NCBI GenBank assembly: GCA_012267385.1
Contig: JAAXGW010000035.1
Coordinates: 1-50,897 of the forward strand
Source: OMG group bacterium
Lineage (GTDB): Bacteria; Pseudomonadota; Gammaproteobacteria; Pseudomonadales; Azotimanducaceae
Direction: 5' to 3'
DNA: 50,897 nucleotides
The notes beneath the pieces were generated by a model. It searched no databases. It had not been told where the DNA came from and saw only the letters and a list, made by a program, of their open reading frames with translations. The position numbers and the translations under genes were made by a program. This document shows, one piece after another, positions 37,118 to 46,233 of this stretch; position 1 is the first letter of the stretch; every line of letters begins with the position of its first letter.

Positions 37118-37918
37118 TTAGCGTTGTGCGGTATTGGTGTTAACTAGATTGCGCTCTTGTGCAAGTCTTAAAACTTCGGTAACCGTTTGCTCGATGGTTT
37201 GATTTGAACTATCCAAACACACTGAATCTGCAGCAGGGACCGCAGGAGCTACTTCTCGAAGTGAATCTGTTCGGTCACGTTCTTCCATCATTTCTCGGAT
37301 CCTTTGAAATTCTGAATCTGGTAACTTCAATTGTTGTACTCGTCGCCGAGCTCTTGTTTCAGCTGTAGCTTCTAAGAATACTTTTAGTTGAGCGTCGGGA
37401 AATACAACGGTACCCATGTCTCTTCCGTCCGCGACTAACCCTGGAGCTTCTAAGCGCTCTTGTTGTTTAGGAATGAGCAATTGACGTACTCTCGGTGAAG
37501 CCGCAACCCGAGCTGCAAGCCTCGAAATGGGATCTGAGCGTACGGTCTCAGTAATGTCGATTCCATTCCATCGTACATAGCTCTGACGAAGGGAGTCACT
37601 CAACACAGCTACCCTATCGTTGCTATCCATCGATTCAGACAACCAGTCTTGTTGTGAGGCATCAATTCCTGCATTAAAGTATGAAATCTTCACTCGATGT
37701 GAGAGGAGTGCCTCAATTGACTCTATATCGTCGACATCGATACCAAGTTCCTTTACTAGGAATGCTGTGATTCGGTACAACAATCCGCTGTCTAGTAGAT
37801 TCCATCCGAGTTTAGTAGCTACTTCGCTCGCTACAGTGCCTTTGCCGGAAGCTGCCAAGCCATCGATCGCGATTACAGGAACTTTCGGATTCTCAGACGC
37901 GGAGGTTTGTTTGATCAG
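37118..37918 (-). CDS. cmk: cytidylate kinase
   Basis: 266 residues from a CTG at 37918. It phosphorylates CMP and dCMP. The P-loop is DGLAASGKGT at 19-28, preceded by the needed first strand VPVIAI; VADGRDMGTVVFPDA and RRRVQQLKL follow, typical of Cmk. The first ATG/GTG/TTG in frame is the TTG at 37858, inside the P-loop itself, which would delete the strand and half the loop. The only upstream codon with a ribosome site at proper distance is CTG (GGAGAG, then six to seven bases). It overlaps nothing but sits 20 bases after the hisC stop. cmk is the last gene of gyrA-serC-hisC-cmk. Confidence 0.9.
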   Translation of the reverse strand: MIKQTSASENPKVPVIAIDGLAASGKGTVASEVATKLGWNLLDSGLLYRITAFLVKELGIDVDDIESIEALLSHRVKISYFNAGIDASQQDWLSESMDSNDRVAVLSDSLRQSYVRWNGIDITETVRSDPISRLAARVAASPRVRQLLIPKQQERLEAPGLVADGRDMGTVVFPDAQLKVFLEATAETRARRRVQQLKLPDSEFQRIREMMEERDRTDSLREVAPAVPAADSVCLDSSNQTIEQTVTEVLRLAQERNLVNTNTAQR

Positions 37919-37937
37919 AAAATCTCTCCAGTGCAGT

Positions 37938-39026
37938 CTAATTTCGCAGAATCTGCTCTAGCGTGGCAACGAATGTTTTGTTTTCGTCGGGAAGCCCGAT
38001 TGTGACTCGTAAATGGTTCGGTAAATTGTAATTCGCGAGAGTTCGAACGATTATCCCTCTCTTCTTCAATTCTGTGCTAATTGGTGCTACCTCACATCCA
38101 CAATTAAACGTTATGAAGTTCGTTTGTGAATCAAGGTATTCCAGACCCATTCTTTCGAATTCGCGATATAGGTAGGCGCGACCTGTCTCATTCAACTCCA
38201 AGCACTTTTGGACATAGGCTCGGTCGTCTAGCGCTACTTCCGCTGCAGTCAAAGCTAAGCTATTGACGTTGAACGGCGGACGAATTCTATTGAGCATCTC
38301 GCACATAGTTTCCGACGATATGCCATACCCTACTCGTAGTCCCGCTAACCCATAAACCTTTGAAAATGTCCTAGTGAGGATGACGTTCGGATACTCTTGA
38401 CAGAGTTGCAGGCTATCCGAAAAGTTAGAGTTTCGCACATATTCGAAATAAGCTTCGTCCAATACGACCCAAATCCTTTGAGGTAACGCGTCAAGAAAAG
38501 CAACAAGTTCTACGTGTTCCGTATAAGTACCTAAGGGATTACCAGGATTAGTGATAAAAATCAGTCGAGTACGAGGTGTAAGCGCACCAAGCATCGCCGA
38601 GAAGTCTATCTTCCAGTTTTTCGCCGAAACCCTGACTAGCTTACCGTGTGCAGCGTAAACAAGGATAGGATATAGTGTGAAACAATATTCATCAACTATA
38701 ACCTCGGAATTTGGGGAAAGCGCAACTTTGGTGATAAGATCTAAAATACCACTGGAACCAACACCAAGTGTGAGCTGAAACAACGATACACCCAATCGTT
38801 CGGCTAATTGGGTCTTCAAACGTAAGCCATCTGAATCAGGGTAACGGTTGAGTGAGCATTGTGCTTCTTTTAACGCATCAAGCACCTTCAAGCTTGGACC
38901 ACGAGGATTCTCGTTGCACGCTAACTGAAGAACGTCCTCGAATCCAGAGTCTGTCTGTGTCCCATCATTTAGCGTAGACGGGATGAACGAAGGTAGTTTG
39001 GAAATGCTCTCGTTGACGTTCTTCAT
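37938..39026 (-). CDS. hisC: histidinol-phosphate aminotransferase-like (HisC2)
   Basis: 362 residues, fold type I PLP enzyme. The PLP lysine is in TRTFSKVYGLAGLRVGYG, and ITNPGNPLGT and DEAYFEY are the cofactor-binding blocks; note NPGNPLGT where most relatives have NPNNPTGT. N-terminal LACNENPRGPS is the HisC substrate signature. In this gene context (serC before, cmk after) the HisC2 type often makes aromatic amino acids by transamination as well. Upstream pheA and downstream aroA, usual neighbours, are missing. Confidence 0.88.
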   Translation of the reverse strand: MKNVNESISKLPSFIPSTLNDGTQTDSGFEDVLQLACNENPRGPSLKVLDALKEAQCSLNRYPDSDGLRLKTQLAERLGVSLFQLTLGVGSSGILDLITKVALSPNSEVIVDEYCFTLYPILVYAAHGKLVRVSAKNWKIDFSAMLGALTPRTRLIFITNPGNPLGTYTEHVELVAFLDALPQRIWVVLDEAYFEYVRNSNFSDSLQLCQEYPNVILTRTFSKVYGLAGLRVGYGISSETMCEMLNRIRPPFNVNSLALTAAEVALDDRAYVQKCLELNETGRAYLYREFERMGLEYLDSQTNFITFNCGCEVAPISTELKKRGIIVRTLANYNLPNHLRVTIGLPDENKTFVATLEQILRN

Positions 39027-39131
39027 TATTTGTGAGACGCGACTTAGAAATAAATGCTGGAATAGATAAATAATGCAAGCGTTGAGTCGCCGAGAAACAG
39101 AGTACAGAGTCTCTGCGTCAGCACGGATCGC

Positions 39132-40202
39132 TCAGCTTTTCCGTTGTTCAAAGTCGGCTAAGAACTCTACTAAAGCATCCACGGCCTGCATCGGAACACC
39201 ATTGTACAAGCTCGCACGAAATCCTCCTACGGCTCGATGCCCCTTTAAGTGATGGATACCAGCGTTTTCTGCCGCGTCAAGCAACCGTCGGTTTAGCACA
39301 TCGTCCGTAAGTGTAAAAGTAACACTGACAGATGATCTAAAACTTGGTTCAATGACTGAACGATAGAGCGTACTTCCGTCAATTAGATCGTATAGTTTTT
39401 GTGACTTCAAATGGCATTGTGTTTGCATCTCTTTCACGCCACCTTGTGCTGAGATCCATTCGAACATTAAACCAGCAATGTACCAAGCAAACGTGTTTGG
39501 TGTGTTAAACATTGATGTACTCTTGGCATGAGTCGCGTAGTTCAAGTACTCTGACTCGTGTTCCAGAGGTTCAGGACACAAGTCTTTTCGAGCTATGACA
39601 ATAGCCAATCCAGATGGACCGAAATTCTTCTGCGCACAGGCATAAATGAGTCCAAATCTGTCGACTTCCATCGGTCGAGTAAGAAAGTCTGAAGACGCAT
39701 CGACCACGAGCGGTAAAGTATCTACACTTGGAAATTCGTGATATTGGACACCAGAAATCGTTTCATTCGAAGTGATGTAAAGGTATTTCGAGCCTGAGTG
39801 ACGTCGCCAAGTAGATTCGGATGGAATGTGATCGTGTGCAGACGCAACCGACTTCGCATCGCGTAATCGTTCGGCTTCTCGCAGTGCTTTCTGAGACCAG
39901 ATACCGGTATCTACGTACTCAACGACTTCACCGGGTGCAGCTAAGTTAAGCGGAATCATGGTGAACTGTAGCCTAGCACCTCCTTGCAGGAATATCACGT
40001 GATAGTCTTCGCCAATGTGAAGCAATTGCCGCAATGAGTGTTCGGCCCGGGAAGCAATGTCCATGAACGTATTCGATCGGTGGCTTATTTCCATCACGGA
40101 CATGCCTGTACCCCGATAGTCGAGAAGATCACGCTGAATCTCGGTCATGACCTCCGTAGGAAGTGCTGCCGGCCCAGCCGAGAAATTGTGTGCTCGAGGC
40201 AT
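39132..40202 (-). CDS. serC: phosphoserine aminotransferase
   Basis: 356 residues. Converts 3-phosphohydroxypyruvate to phosphoserine and serves PLP synthesis too. N-terminal RAHNFSAGPAALPTEVM, GTGMSVMEISHRS, the PLP lysine in ACAQKNFGPSG, and HAKSTSMFNTPNTFAWY are all diagnostic, as is VGGFRASLYNGVPMQAVDALV at the end. Follows gyrA by 26 bases in the same operon. ThrH in this window could use its product. Confidence 0.96.
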   Translation of the reverse strand: MPRAHNFSAGPAALPTEVMTEIQRDLLDYRGTGMSVMEISHRSNTFMDIASRAEHSLRQLLHIGEDYHVIFLQGGARLQFTMIPLNLAAPGEVVEYVDTGIWSQKALREAERLRDAKSVASAHDHIPSESTWRRHSGSKYLYITSNETISGVQYHEFPSVDTLPLVVDASSDFLTRPMEVDRFGLIYACAQKNFGPSGLAIVIARKDLCPEPLEHESEYLNYATHAKSTSMFNTPNTFAWYIAGLMFEWISAQGGVKEMQTQCHLKSQKLYDLIDGSTLYRSVIEPSFRSSVSVTFTLTDDVLNRRLLDAAENAGIHHLKGHRAVGGFRASLYNGVPMQAVDALVEFLADFEQRKS

Positions 40203-40228
40203 TAAGAAGTTAGAGGAATGCCGGGACT

Positions 40229-42994
40229 CTAGCAGTCTTCGCCGGAATCAGATTCGAGCTCTGAGGACTCATCTTCCTCGCTGACGGAAGTATCCGTGGA
40301 GTCCTCATCAATCGTCGGAATGTCGTCTTCAAAATGCGCAAGCGCGTCTTCGTGAATAACGGCAACACCCACTAAGCGTACCCCTTCTTTTAGATCAATG
40401 AGTTTGACTCCTACGGTCAGACGCCCAGACTTAGCTATTTGACTGACCGCAGTACGCAATAACACCCCACGATCATTGATAAACATAACTTCATCTGAAT
40501 CAAATACTTGGACCGCGCAGGTCAATCTCCCATTCCGTTCGGAGGGCTTTAATGCGTATACGCCACGTGTTGCACGGTTCGTCCGTCTAAATAACGAAAA
40601 GTCGGAACACTTACCATAACCATATTCCGATGCACACAGTAAATAGCAATCTGGTTGTGGTACCACAAACGAGAGCACACGATCCTCCATACTCTGAAGT
40701 CGTATTCCCCTAACACCTTGAGAATTACGACCACTAGCGCGAACATCAGACTCTTTGAAGCGCACGGCGTATCCTGCAGACTGAACTAGCATCAGTTCCT
40801 GATACCCATCTGTAATGTGCACTCCAATCAGTTCATCCTCTTCCTGCAGCGAAATAGCGATTTTTCCAAGTCTTCTCGGAATCGCAAATTCATCCAATTT
40901 CGTACGCTTGATCAATCCTTTTGAGGTTGCCATACATACAAATCTGTTGTCTATCACTTCCGGTACGGGAACAATCGCGGTTATTCGCTCATCGGAGTGA
41001 ATTTCGATCATATTGACCAACGGTTTTCCGCGAGAGTTTCGACTCTCTTCAGGAATGTTGTAGACTGGAAGCCAGTAAACCCGCCCCTTATTAGAAAAAC
41101 ACAACAAAGTCGAGTGATTGTGTACGACATGGACGTGTTCTACGTAATCTCCGTCTTTCGTTGTGAGCGCGATCTTGCCGTGACCACCACGTCTTTGAGT
41201 CCCGTAAACACTTAGTGGTTGTACTTTCGCATACCCTCCATGGGAAACGGTTAGTAGAACATATGTTGGGGTTATTAAGTCAGTGATCGAAAGATCTTCG
41301 ATAGATGAGCGAATTTCCGTTCTACGTTCGTCTCCGTATTGTGCGCGAATCTCTGTTAGCTCTTCTTTTACAACTTCATTCATATGTTCTTCGGAATCGA
41401 GAATCTTTTGTAATTCCTTAATGTTGTCAATAATTGACTCAAAATCTGCAATGAGCTTTTCCCGTTCCAAGCTCACGAGTCGTTGCAATTGCATACTCAA
41501 GATCGCATTTGCCTGGTCAATCGACAAACGATACGTCTCATGTTTAATCTTGAACCCTAGATCGGGTTCGATATCAAGACGTCGAGCAAGCTTCACATCG
41601 GCTCTACGAAGCAACGCTCGAACGTCCTCTACTCGCGTCTCCCGGTCTCTGTTTAGCGAGCTTTCCCCACCATCTCGAAGCCACTCTCGATTCATCAACG
41701 CTTCGCGAGCTACGTCAGATGACTTGGAACTTCTTATGAGTTCCACAATTTCGTCAATATCGGCGAGAGCTACAGCCTGACCTTCCAAAGTATGTGCCCG
41801 CTTTCGATCCTCTCGCAACTGATAGACTGTACGCCGAACAATAACCTCTCTTCGATGTCGTATGAATTCAACCAACATTTCCTTGAGTGTGACCACTCGT
41901 GGTTGACCATCTACGAGGGCTACAGAGTTCACGCTGAACGATGTCTGTAACTGAGTTTGAGAGTAGAGGTTATTGAGAACAATCTCACCCTTATCGCTCT
42001 TCTTCACTTCGACCACGACACGAAGTCCATCCTTGCTAGATTCGTCCCGTAATTCTGAGATCCCAGTAATGCGTTGTTCCCGTACTAGCTGCGCAATAGA
42101 CTCTACTAACTTCGCTTTGTTTAGTTGGAATGGAATTTCTGTGATTACTATCGATTCTCTCCCTGCTTTGTCGACTTCAACCGACGCACGAGCGCGAACC
42201 ATAATTTGGCCCCTACCCGTTTCGTATGCTTCATAAATTCCGGCGATTCCATTGATTATCGCAGCAGTGGGAAAATCCGGGCCACGGACGAATTCCATGA
42301 GTTGCTTAGTGTTTAAACTTTCGTCATCGACTAACGCAATGCAAGCGTCTACGACTTCACCAATATTGTGTGGTGGGATGTTTGTCGCCATCCCCACAGC
42401 TATACCCTGAGCACCGTTAACCAGTAAGTTTGGAATGCGGGTAGGTAACACGACTGGCATTCGCAAGGTTTCGTCGTAATTCGGCATCATGTCGACAGTT
42501 TCTTTACGCAAATCTGCGAGCATTTCGCCCGCGATCTTGGACATCCTTACTTCCGTGTAGCGGCTCGCCGCCGCAGGATCACCATCGATTGAACCGAAGT
42601 TGCCTTGGCCATCAATCAAAGGATAACGCATCTTGAACTCTTGGGCCATGATGACGATCGTGTTGTAAATCGCCAGTTCACCATGCGGGTGATATTTTCC
42701 CATGACCTCGCCCGATACTCTTGCAGACTTCATCGGGGGACGATCATGACGGTTGTTGAGTTCGTGCATCCCAAACAGACACCGCCGGTGCACTGGCTTA
42801 AGACCATCTCGGATATCGGGAAGAGCGCGACCAATAATCACACTCATCGCATAGCCGAGATACGATTGGCGCATCTCGTCTTCGAGTTTTACTCGAGTGT
42901 ATTTTGTGTCGGGGCGAGTAGTTGGAGTATCGTTTTCGTTGTTCTCTTCGTCAGTTCCTTCTTCGGGACCATCGGAAGTGGTTTGATCGGTCAT
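40229..42994 (-). CDS. gyrA: DNA gyrase subunit A
   Basis: 921 residues. The breakage-reunion domain carries the catalytic Tyr146 (AASRYTEVRM, E. coli Tyr122, offset 24) and KPVHRRCLFGM. The quinolone pocket reads HPHGELAIYNTIVIMAQ: L107 and N111 stand where E. coli has Ser83 and Asp87. The GyrA box is QRRGGHG, with His for the usual Lys. The six-blade C-terminal domain is present (TYVLLTVSHGGYAKV and later repeats), and an acidic tail follows (about 885-921, ending GEDC). An N-terminal acidic extension of about 30 residues precedes the first conserved block. First gene of the block. Confidence 0.97.
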   Translation of the reverse strand: MTDQTTSDGPEEGTDEENNENDTPTTRPDTKYTRVKLEDEMRQSYLGYAMSVIIGRALPDIRDGLKPVHRRCLFGMHELNNRHDRPPMKSARVSGEVMGKYHPHGELAIYNTIVIMAQEFKMRYPLIDGQGNFGSIDGDPAAASRYTEVRMSKIAGEMLADLRKETVDMMPNYDETLRMPVVLPTRIPNLLVNGAQGIAVGMATNIPPHNIGEVVDACIALVDDESLNTKQLMEFVRGPDFPTAAIINGIAGIYEAYETGRGQIMVRARASVEVDKAGRESIVITEIPFQLNKAKLVESIAQLVREQRITGISELRDESSKDGLRVVVEVKKSDKGEIVLNNLYSQTQLQTSFSVNSVALVDGQPRVVTLKEMLVEFIRHRREVIVRRTVYQLREDRKRAHTLEGQAVALADIDEIVELIRSSKSSDVAREALMNREWLRDGGESSLNRDRETRVEDVRALLRRADVKLARRLDIEPDLGFKIKHETYRLSIDQANAILSMQLQRLVSLEREKLIADFESIIDNIKELQKILDSEEHMNEVVKEELTEIRAQYGDERRTEIRSSIEDLSITDLITPTYVLLTVSHGGYAKVQPLSVYGTQRRGGHGKIALTTKDGDYVEHVHVVHNHSTLLCFSNKGRVYWLPVYNIPEESRNSRGKPLVNMIEIHSDERITAIVPVPEVIDNRFVCMATSKGLIKRTKLDEFAIPRRLGKIAISLQEEDELIGVHITDGYQELMLVQSAGYAVRFKESDVRASGRNSQGVRGIRLQSMEDRVLSFVVPQPDCYLLCASEYGYGKCSDFSLFRRTNRATRGVYALKPSERNGRLTCAVQVFDSDEVMFINDRGVLLRTAVSQIAKSGRLTVGVKLIDLKEGVRLVGVAVIHEDALAHFEDDIPTIDEDSTDTSVSEEDESSELESDSGEDC

Positions 42995-43181
42995 GTAAAG
43001 TGTTTTATTTTCTTAAAATAGCGAAGCTTAAACTTAATATTGTAATGAAAACTCCGTGTTCAATGCACTCAATTCTCGACAATACTAACAAATAATTTTC
43101 ATGCATAGAATTTTTGGTGTGTCGAGTGCTTTTTAGTAAGATTGTCAACTTGCCTGGAAAACTAGATTGAGGGACAAATAA

Positions 43182-43889
43182 ATGGTTATTGATGCCGAAG
43201 AAGTCGCGAAATTTGACGACATCGCCCCCAGTTGGTGGAATGCGGATTCTGAAGTCAGTCCTCTGCACGATATTAACCCACTCAGAGTACGGTTTGTAGC
43301 CGACCGTGTTTCACTTCGTGGTAAGCAAATTCTTGATGTTGGTTGCGGCGGTGGCATACTATCTGAACGAATCGGATTAATGGGTGGACACGTCACTGGT
43401 ATTGACCCTGCAAAGAAAACCATTCAAGTAGCGAAATTGCACGCGATTGAGTCTGGCATTGACAATCGCGTCAACTATCTTTGTACCACCGCTGAGGAAC
43501 TAGTTGCAGAAAAACGCGAGAGCTTCGATGCCGTTATCGCAATGGAGACGCTGGAGCACGTTCTAGATCCATCTGAAACCATTCAAGCGTTAGCAGATCT
43601 ATGTAAACCACAAGGATCTGTTTTCGTTGCAACTATTAACAAGACGTTGCGTGCGTATCTCCTCGCGATTGTGGCTGCTGAATATGTTCTGAACGCGCTT
43701 CCCCGTGGTACTCATGATTACGAAAAGTTTCTACGTCCATCCGACATCGCCAGAGCTATGCGCAAAGCAGGACTAGTTGTGAGAGAGTGTGCAGGGTTTA
43801 GCTACAACCCTTTTACCAGACACGCTCAACTGAGCAACGATGTAAATGTAAATTACGTGATTCATGCGGAAAAGCCTGAGACCTCCTAA
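43182..43889 (+). CDS. ubiG: ubiquinone biosynthesis O-methyltransferase UbiG
   Basis: 235 residues. SAM-dependent enzyme that does both O-methylations in ubiquinone synthesis. SAM motif LDVGCGGGILSERIGLMGGHVTGID, N-terminal EVAKFDDIAPSWWNADSEVSPLHDINPLR, and GTHDYEKFLRPSD are diagnostic. GAGGG lies nine bases before the ATG. Divergent from gyrA, a conserved arrangement in gammaproteobacteria. It overlaps the next gene by 26 bases. Confidence 0.97.
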   Translation: MVIDAEEVAKFDDIAPSWWNADSEVSPLHDINPLRVRFVADRVSLRGKQILDVGCGGGILSERIGLMGGHVTGIDPAKKTIQVAKLHAIESGIDNRVNYLCTTAEELVAEKRESFDAVIAMETLEHVLDPSETIQALADLCKPQGSVFVATINKTLRAYLLAIVAAEYVLNALPRGTHDYEKFLRPSDIARAMRKAGLVVRECAGFSYNPFTRHAQLSNDVNVNYVIHAEKPETS

Positions 43890-44628
43890 GAGGTACCAAC
43901 CGGATCCCAAACTTTTAACAAACCGTACGATTCTTGTCACGGGAGCGGGAGATGGCATTGGTCGCGTAGCTGCTATCACCTACGCAAAGTTTGGCGCGAA
44001 TCTGATACTCCTGGGGCGAACGCGTCAAAAACTCGACTCAGTACGTGATGAAATAGCAGAAGACACCGGACAAAGCTCTCTGATCATTCCTGTCGACCTC
44101 GCAAGGTTCGATGCTAAGTCAGCGGTAGAGTTGAAACGAGGTCTTGAGGGAGAATACTTTTGCCTGGATGGTATCCTTCACAACGCATCGATCTTGGGTC
44201 CAAAAACGAAAATCGAACAATACCCGTACGACGATTGGATACAGGTCTTTCAGGTGAATGTTCACTCTGCCTACTTGATCACGCAGGCATTGCTGCCCTT
44301 GCTTCGAAAGGCACGTGATGCTACGATTGTGTTCACTTCGTCTGGTGTCGGTCGACGAGGAAGAGCTCAATGGGGAGCGTACTCGCTTTCGAAATTTGCT
44401 ACCGAAGGATTGACCCAGGTACTCTCTGATGAACTGAAAGAAGACAGTAACATTCGCGTGAACTCGCTCAATCCAGGTGCAACGCGTACGGCAATGCGAG
44501 CCGAAGCCTTTCCATCAGAGGATCCTCAGACCCTTCCTACTCCCGAGGAACATATGCTTCTGTACCTGTATCTAATGGGGCCAGATTCACTCGGAGTGAC
44601 AGGACGTGCGTTTGACGTAAACAATTGA
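43864..44628 (+). CDS. SDR-family oxidoreductase, YciK-like
   Basis: 254 residues. Rossmann SDR: TGAGDGIGR cofactor loop near 27-35, HNASILG (NAG-type) motif, Ser-Tyr-Lys triad in FTSSGVG and YSLSKFA. The whole runs like E. coli YciK, which often follows ubiG and gph; gph is absent here. Substrate not known. An N-terminal extension RKSLRPPKRYQPDPKLL is charged. Overlap with ubiG implies one transcript. Confidence 0.88.
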   Translation: MRKSLRPPKRYQPDPKLLTNRTILVTGAGDGIGRVAAITYAKFGANLILLGRTRQKLDSVRDEIAEDTGQSSLIIPVDLARFDAKSAVELKRGLEGEYFCLDGILHNASILGPKTKIEQYPYDDWIQVFQVNVHSAYLITQALLPLLRKARDATIVFTSSGVGRRGRAQWGAYSLSKFATEGLTQVLSDELKEDSNIRVNSLNPGATRTAMRAEAFPSEDPQTLPTPEEHMLLYLYLMGPDSLGVTGRAFDVNN

Positions 44629-44659
44629 TCTTGATATTTGACCAACAAATTCGATCTAA

Positions 44660-45490
44660 CTATTGAGGCTTTAAATCGAGACCGGGATAATCGATAAGGC
44701 AACTATCTCTTTTGTCAAATTGTGGTTGTGATAGAGCCTTGGTGTCGATGTCCAACCAACGTAGTAATGCGTTAACGTCTGCTGGAGACACCTCTAGGTA
44801 TTTACCGACTCTGAGCCGCGTAGGAAGAATCACAGGTCCAAACCGAACGCGTTTCAATCGTGAAATTGTTAAGCCTAGATGTTCAAAGACTCGTCGAATC
44901 TCGCGATTTCTGCCTTCCATGAGTACCACGTGATACCAATGGTTCGAACTCGAACCTCCATAGTACTGAATATCACTAATTCGATGATGAACCCCATCAA
45001 ATTCGAATCCCTCACAACACGCTTGACACTGTTCTTCCGATAACTTACCAAATACTCGAACTGCATACTCTCTATCAATTACAAATGACGGATGCATTAA
45101 GCGGTGCGCAAGCAATCCATGATTGGTAAAGAGCAACAACCCACTGGTCGCCACATCAAGACGACCCACAGAGATCCAACGCTGATGAGTTAGATTCGGG
45201 AGTGTGTCGAATACCGTTACTCGATGCTGAGAATCGCGTTTTCGAGAAACAATTTCTCCAGGAGCTTTGTTCATGATCAACACGCGCACCTGCATGTTCG
45301 CATCAGCTTTGGAGACTCGTCTCCCTTTCACTTCAACGCGATCAATCGCGCTTATGCGCTGACCGCGATGTGCTACTGTGCCATTAACGGTTACGTGCCC
45401 TTCGAGTATGTACCGTTCCATTTCCCGTCGTGACCCGAAGCCACGATCGGCGAGAAATTTTTGTAATTTTTGAGTCGGTTGATCACTCAC
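44660..45490 (-). CDS. rluB: 23S rRNA pseudouridine synthase RluB-like
   Basis: 276 residues from GTG 45490, which has GAGG eight bases upstream and lies ten bases after the scpB stop; a TTG at 45583 inside scpB is rejected. An N-terminal S4 domain (KLQKFLADRGFGSRREMERYILEGHVTVNG) precedes the RsuA/RluB catalytic domain with the Asp in VGRLDVATSGLLLFTNHG and LMEGRNREIRRVFEHLG. RluB makes pseudouridine 2605 in 23S rRNA in E. coli. Position after scpB supports RluB over RsuA. Confidence 0.9.
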   Translation of the reverse strand: MSDQPTQKLQKFLADRGFGSRREMERYILEGHVTVNGTVAHRGQRISAIDRVEVKGRRVSKADANMQVRVLIMNKAPGEIVSRKRDSQHRVTVFDTLPNLTHQRWISVGRLDVATSGLLLFTNHGLLAHRLMHPSFVIDREYAVRVFGKLSEEQCQACCEGFEFDGVHHRISDIQYYGGSSSNHWYHVVLMEGRNREIRRVFEHLGLTISRLKRVRFGPVILPTRLRVGKYLEVSPADVNALLRWLDIDTKALSQPQFDKRDSCLIDYPGLDLKPQ

Positions 45491-45500
45491 GTCAAAGTCC

Positions 45501-46145
45501 TCAGTCTGAACTAGGATCGGGAGCGCTCTTTGTATCCGATGTATTATTGGTTGTTTCTGAACTGAGACCTGCTGGATTGTCAATACCTAATTCACTTGCA
45601 TGCATCGATAATTCGATCGCTTCTTGCAGTTCCGGTAATTCGTCTAACGAACGGAGACCAAAGTAGTCAAGAAACGTGGCAGTCGTTCCGTAAGTCATTG
45701 GTCTACCGGGTGATTCCCTCGTACCTAGTTCTCTTACCCAGCCGCGATCCATGAGGTTTCGTAGTGTGTTGGTATTAACACTGACACCTCGAATTTGTTC
45801 GATTTCACCTCGTGTGATTGGTTGTCGATACGCGATTAAGACCAATGTCTCCAGAGTTGCTTGGGAATACTTTCGAGGCTTGTGTCGTAACAACTTCGCC
45901 ACCCAGGAACTCATTTGAGCACGTATTTGTAACCGAAATCCCGATTTCACTTCAGTCAATTCGTAAGGACGAGACTCGCAATCTTGTTCAATTAAATAGA
46001 GTGCGCGAGGTACGAGCTCCAACAGTTCTTGTTGCTTTTCCTCGTCTTCTTCGAGTACATTGATGATCTGTTGCTGGGTGAGTGGACCATCCGAGACTAA
46101 AAGCAGAGTTTCGACGATCTGTTTGATTTCGTTTATTGCTGACAT
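45501..46145 (-). CDS. scpB: segregation and condensation protein B
   Basis: 214 residues. Two winged helices: IKQIVETLLLVSDGPLTQQQIINVL and the core ATLETLVLIAYRQPITRGEIEQIRGVSVNTNTLRNLMDRGWVRELG, then GRPMTYGTTATFLDYFGL, the ScpB signature. ScpB binds ScpA and SMC in the condensin-like complex. A Ser/Thr/Asp-rich tail is typical. It is about 90 bases after scpA. Confidence 0.95.
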   Translation of the reverse strand: MSAINEIKQIVETLLLVSDGPLTQQQIINVLEEDEEKQQELLELVPRALYLIEQDCESRPYELTEVKSGFRLQIRAQMSSWVAKLLRHKPRKYSQATLETLVLIAYRQPITRGEIEQIRGVSVNTNTLRNLMDRGWVRELGTRESPGRPMTYGTTATFLDYFGLRSLDELPELQEAIELSMHASELGIDNPAGLSSETTNNTSDTKSAPDPSSD

Positions 46146-46233
46146 TACGTTAGTTTTTTAGACTCTTAGTTGAAGAGGTTTGATTAGGTTTAGCAGCTGT
46201 ATTCGGTCATCGTCGCACACACGCTAGTGCAAC

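Noticed and set aside
41283-41780. 165-codon frame on the plus strand inside gyrA
   Set aside because: Shadow of gyrA: serine-rich product of the reverse strand; gyrA is certain.
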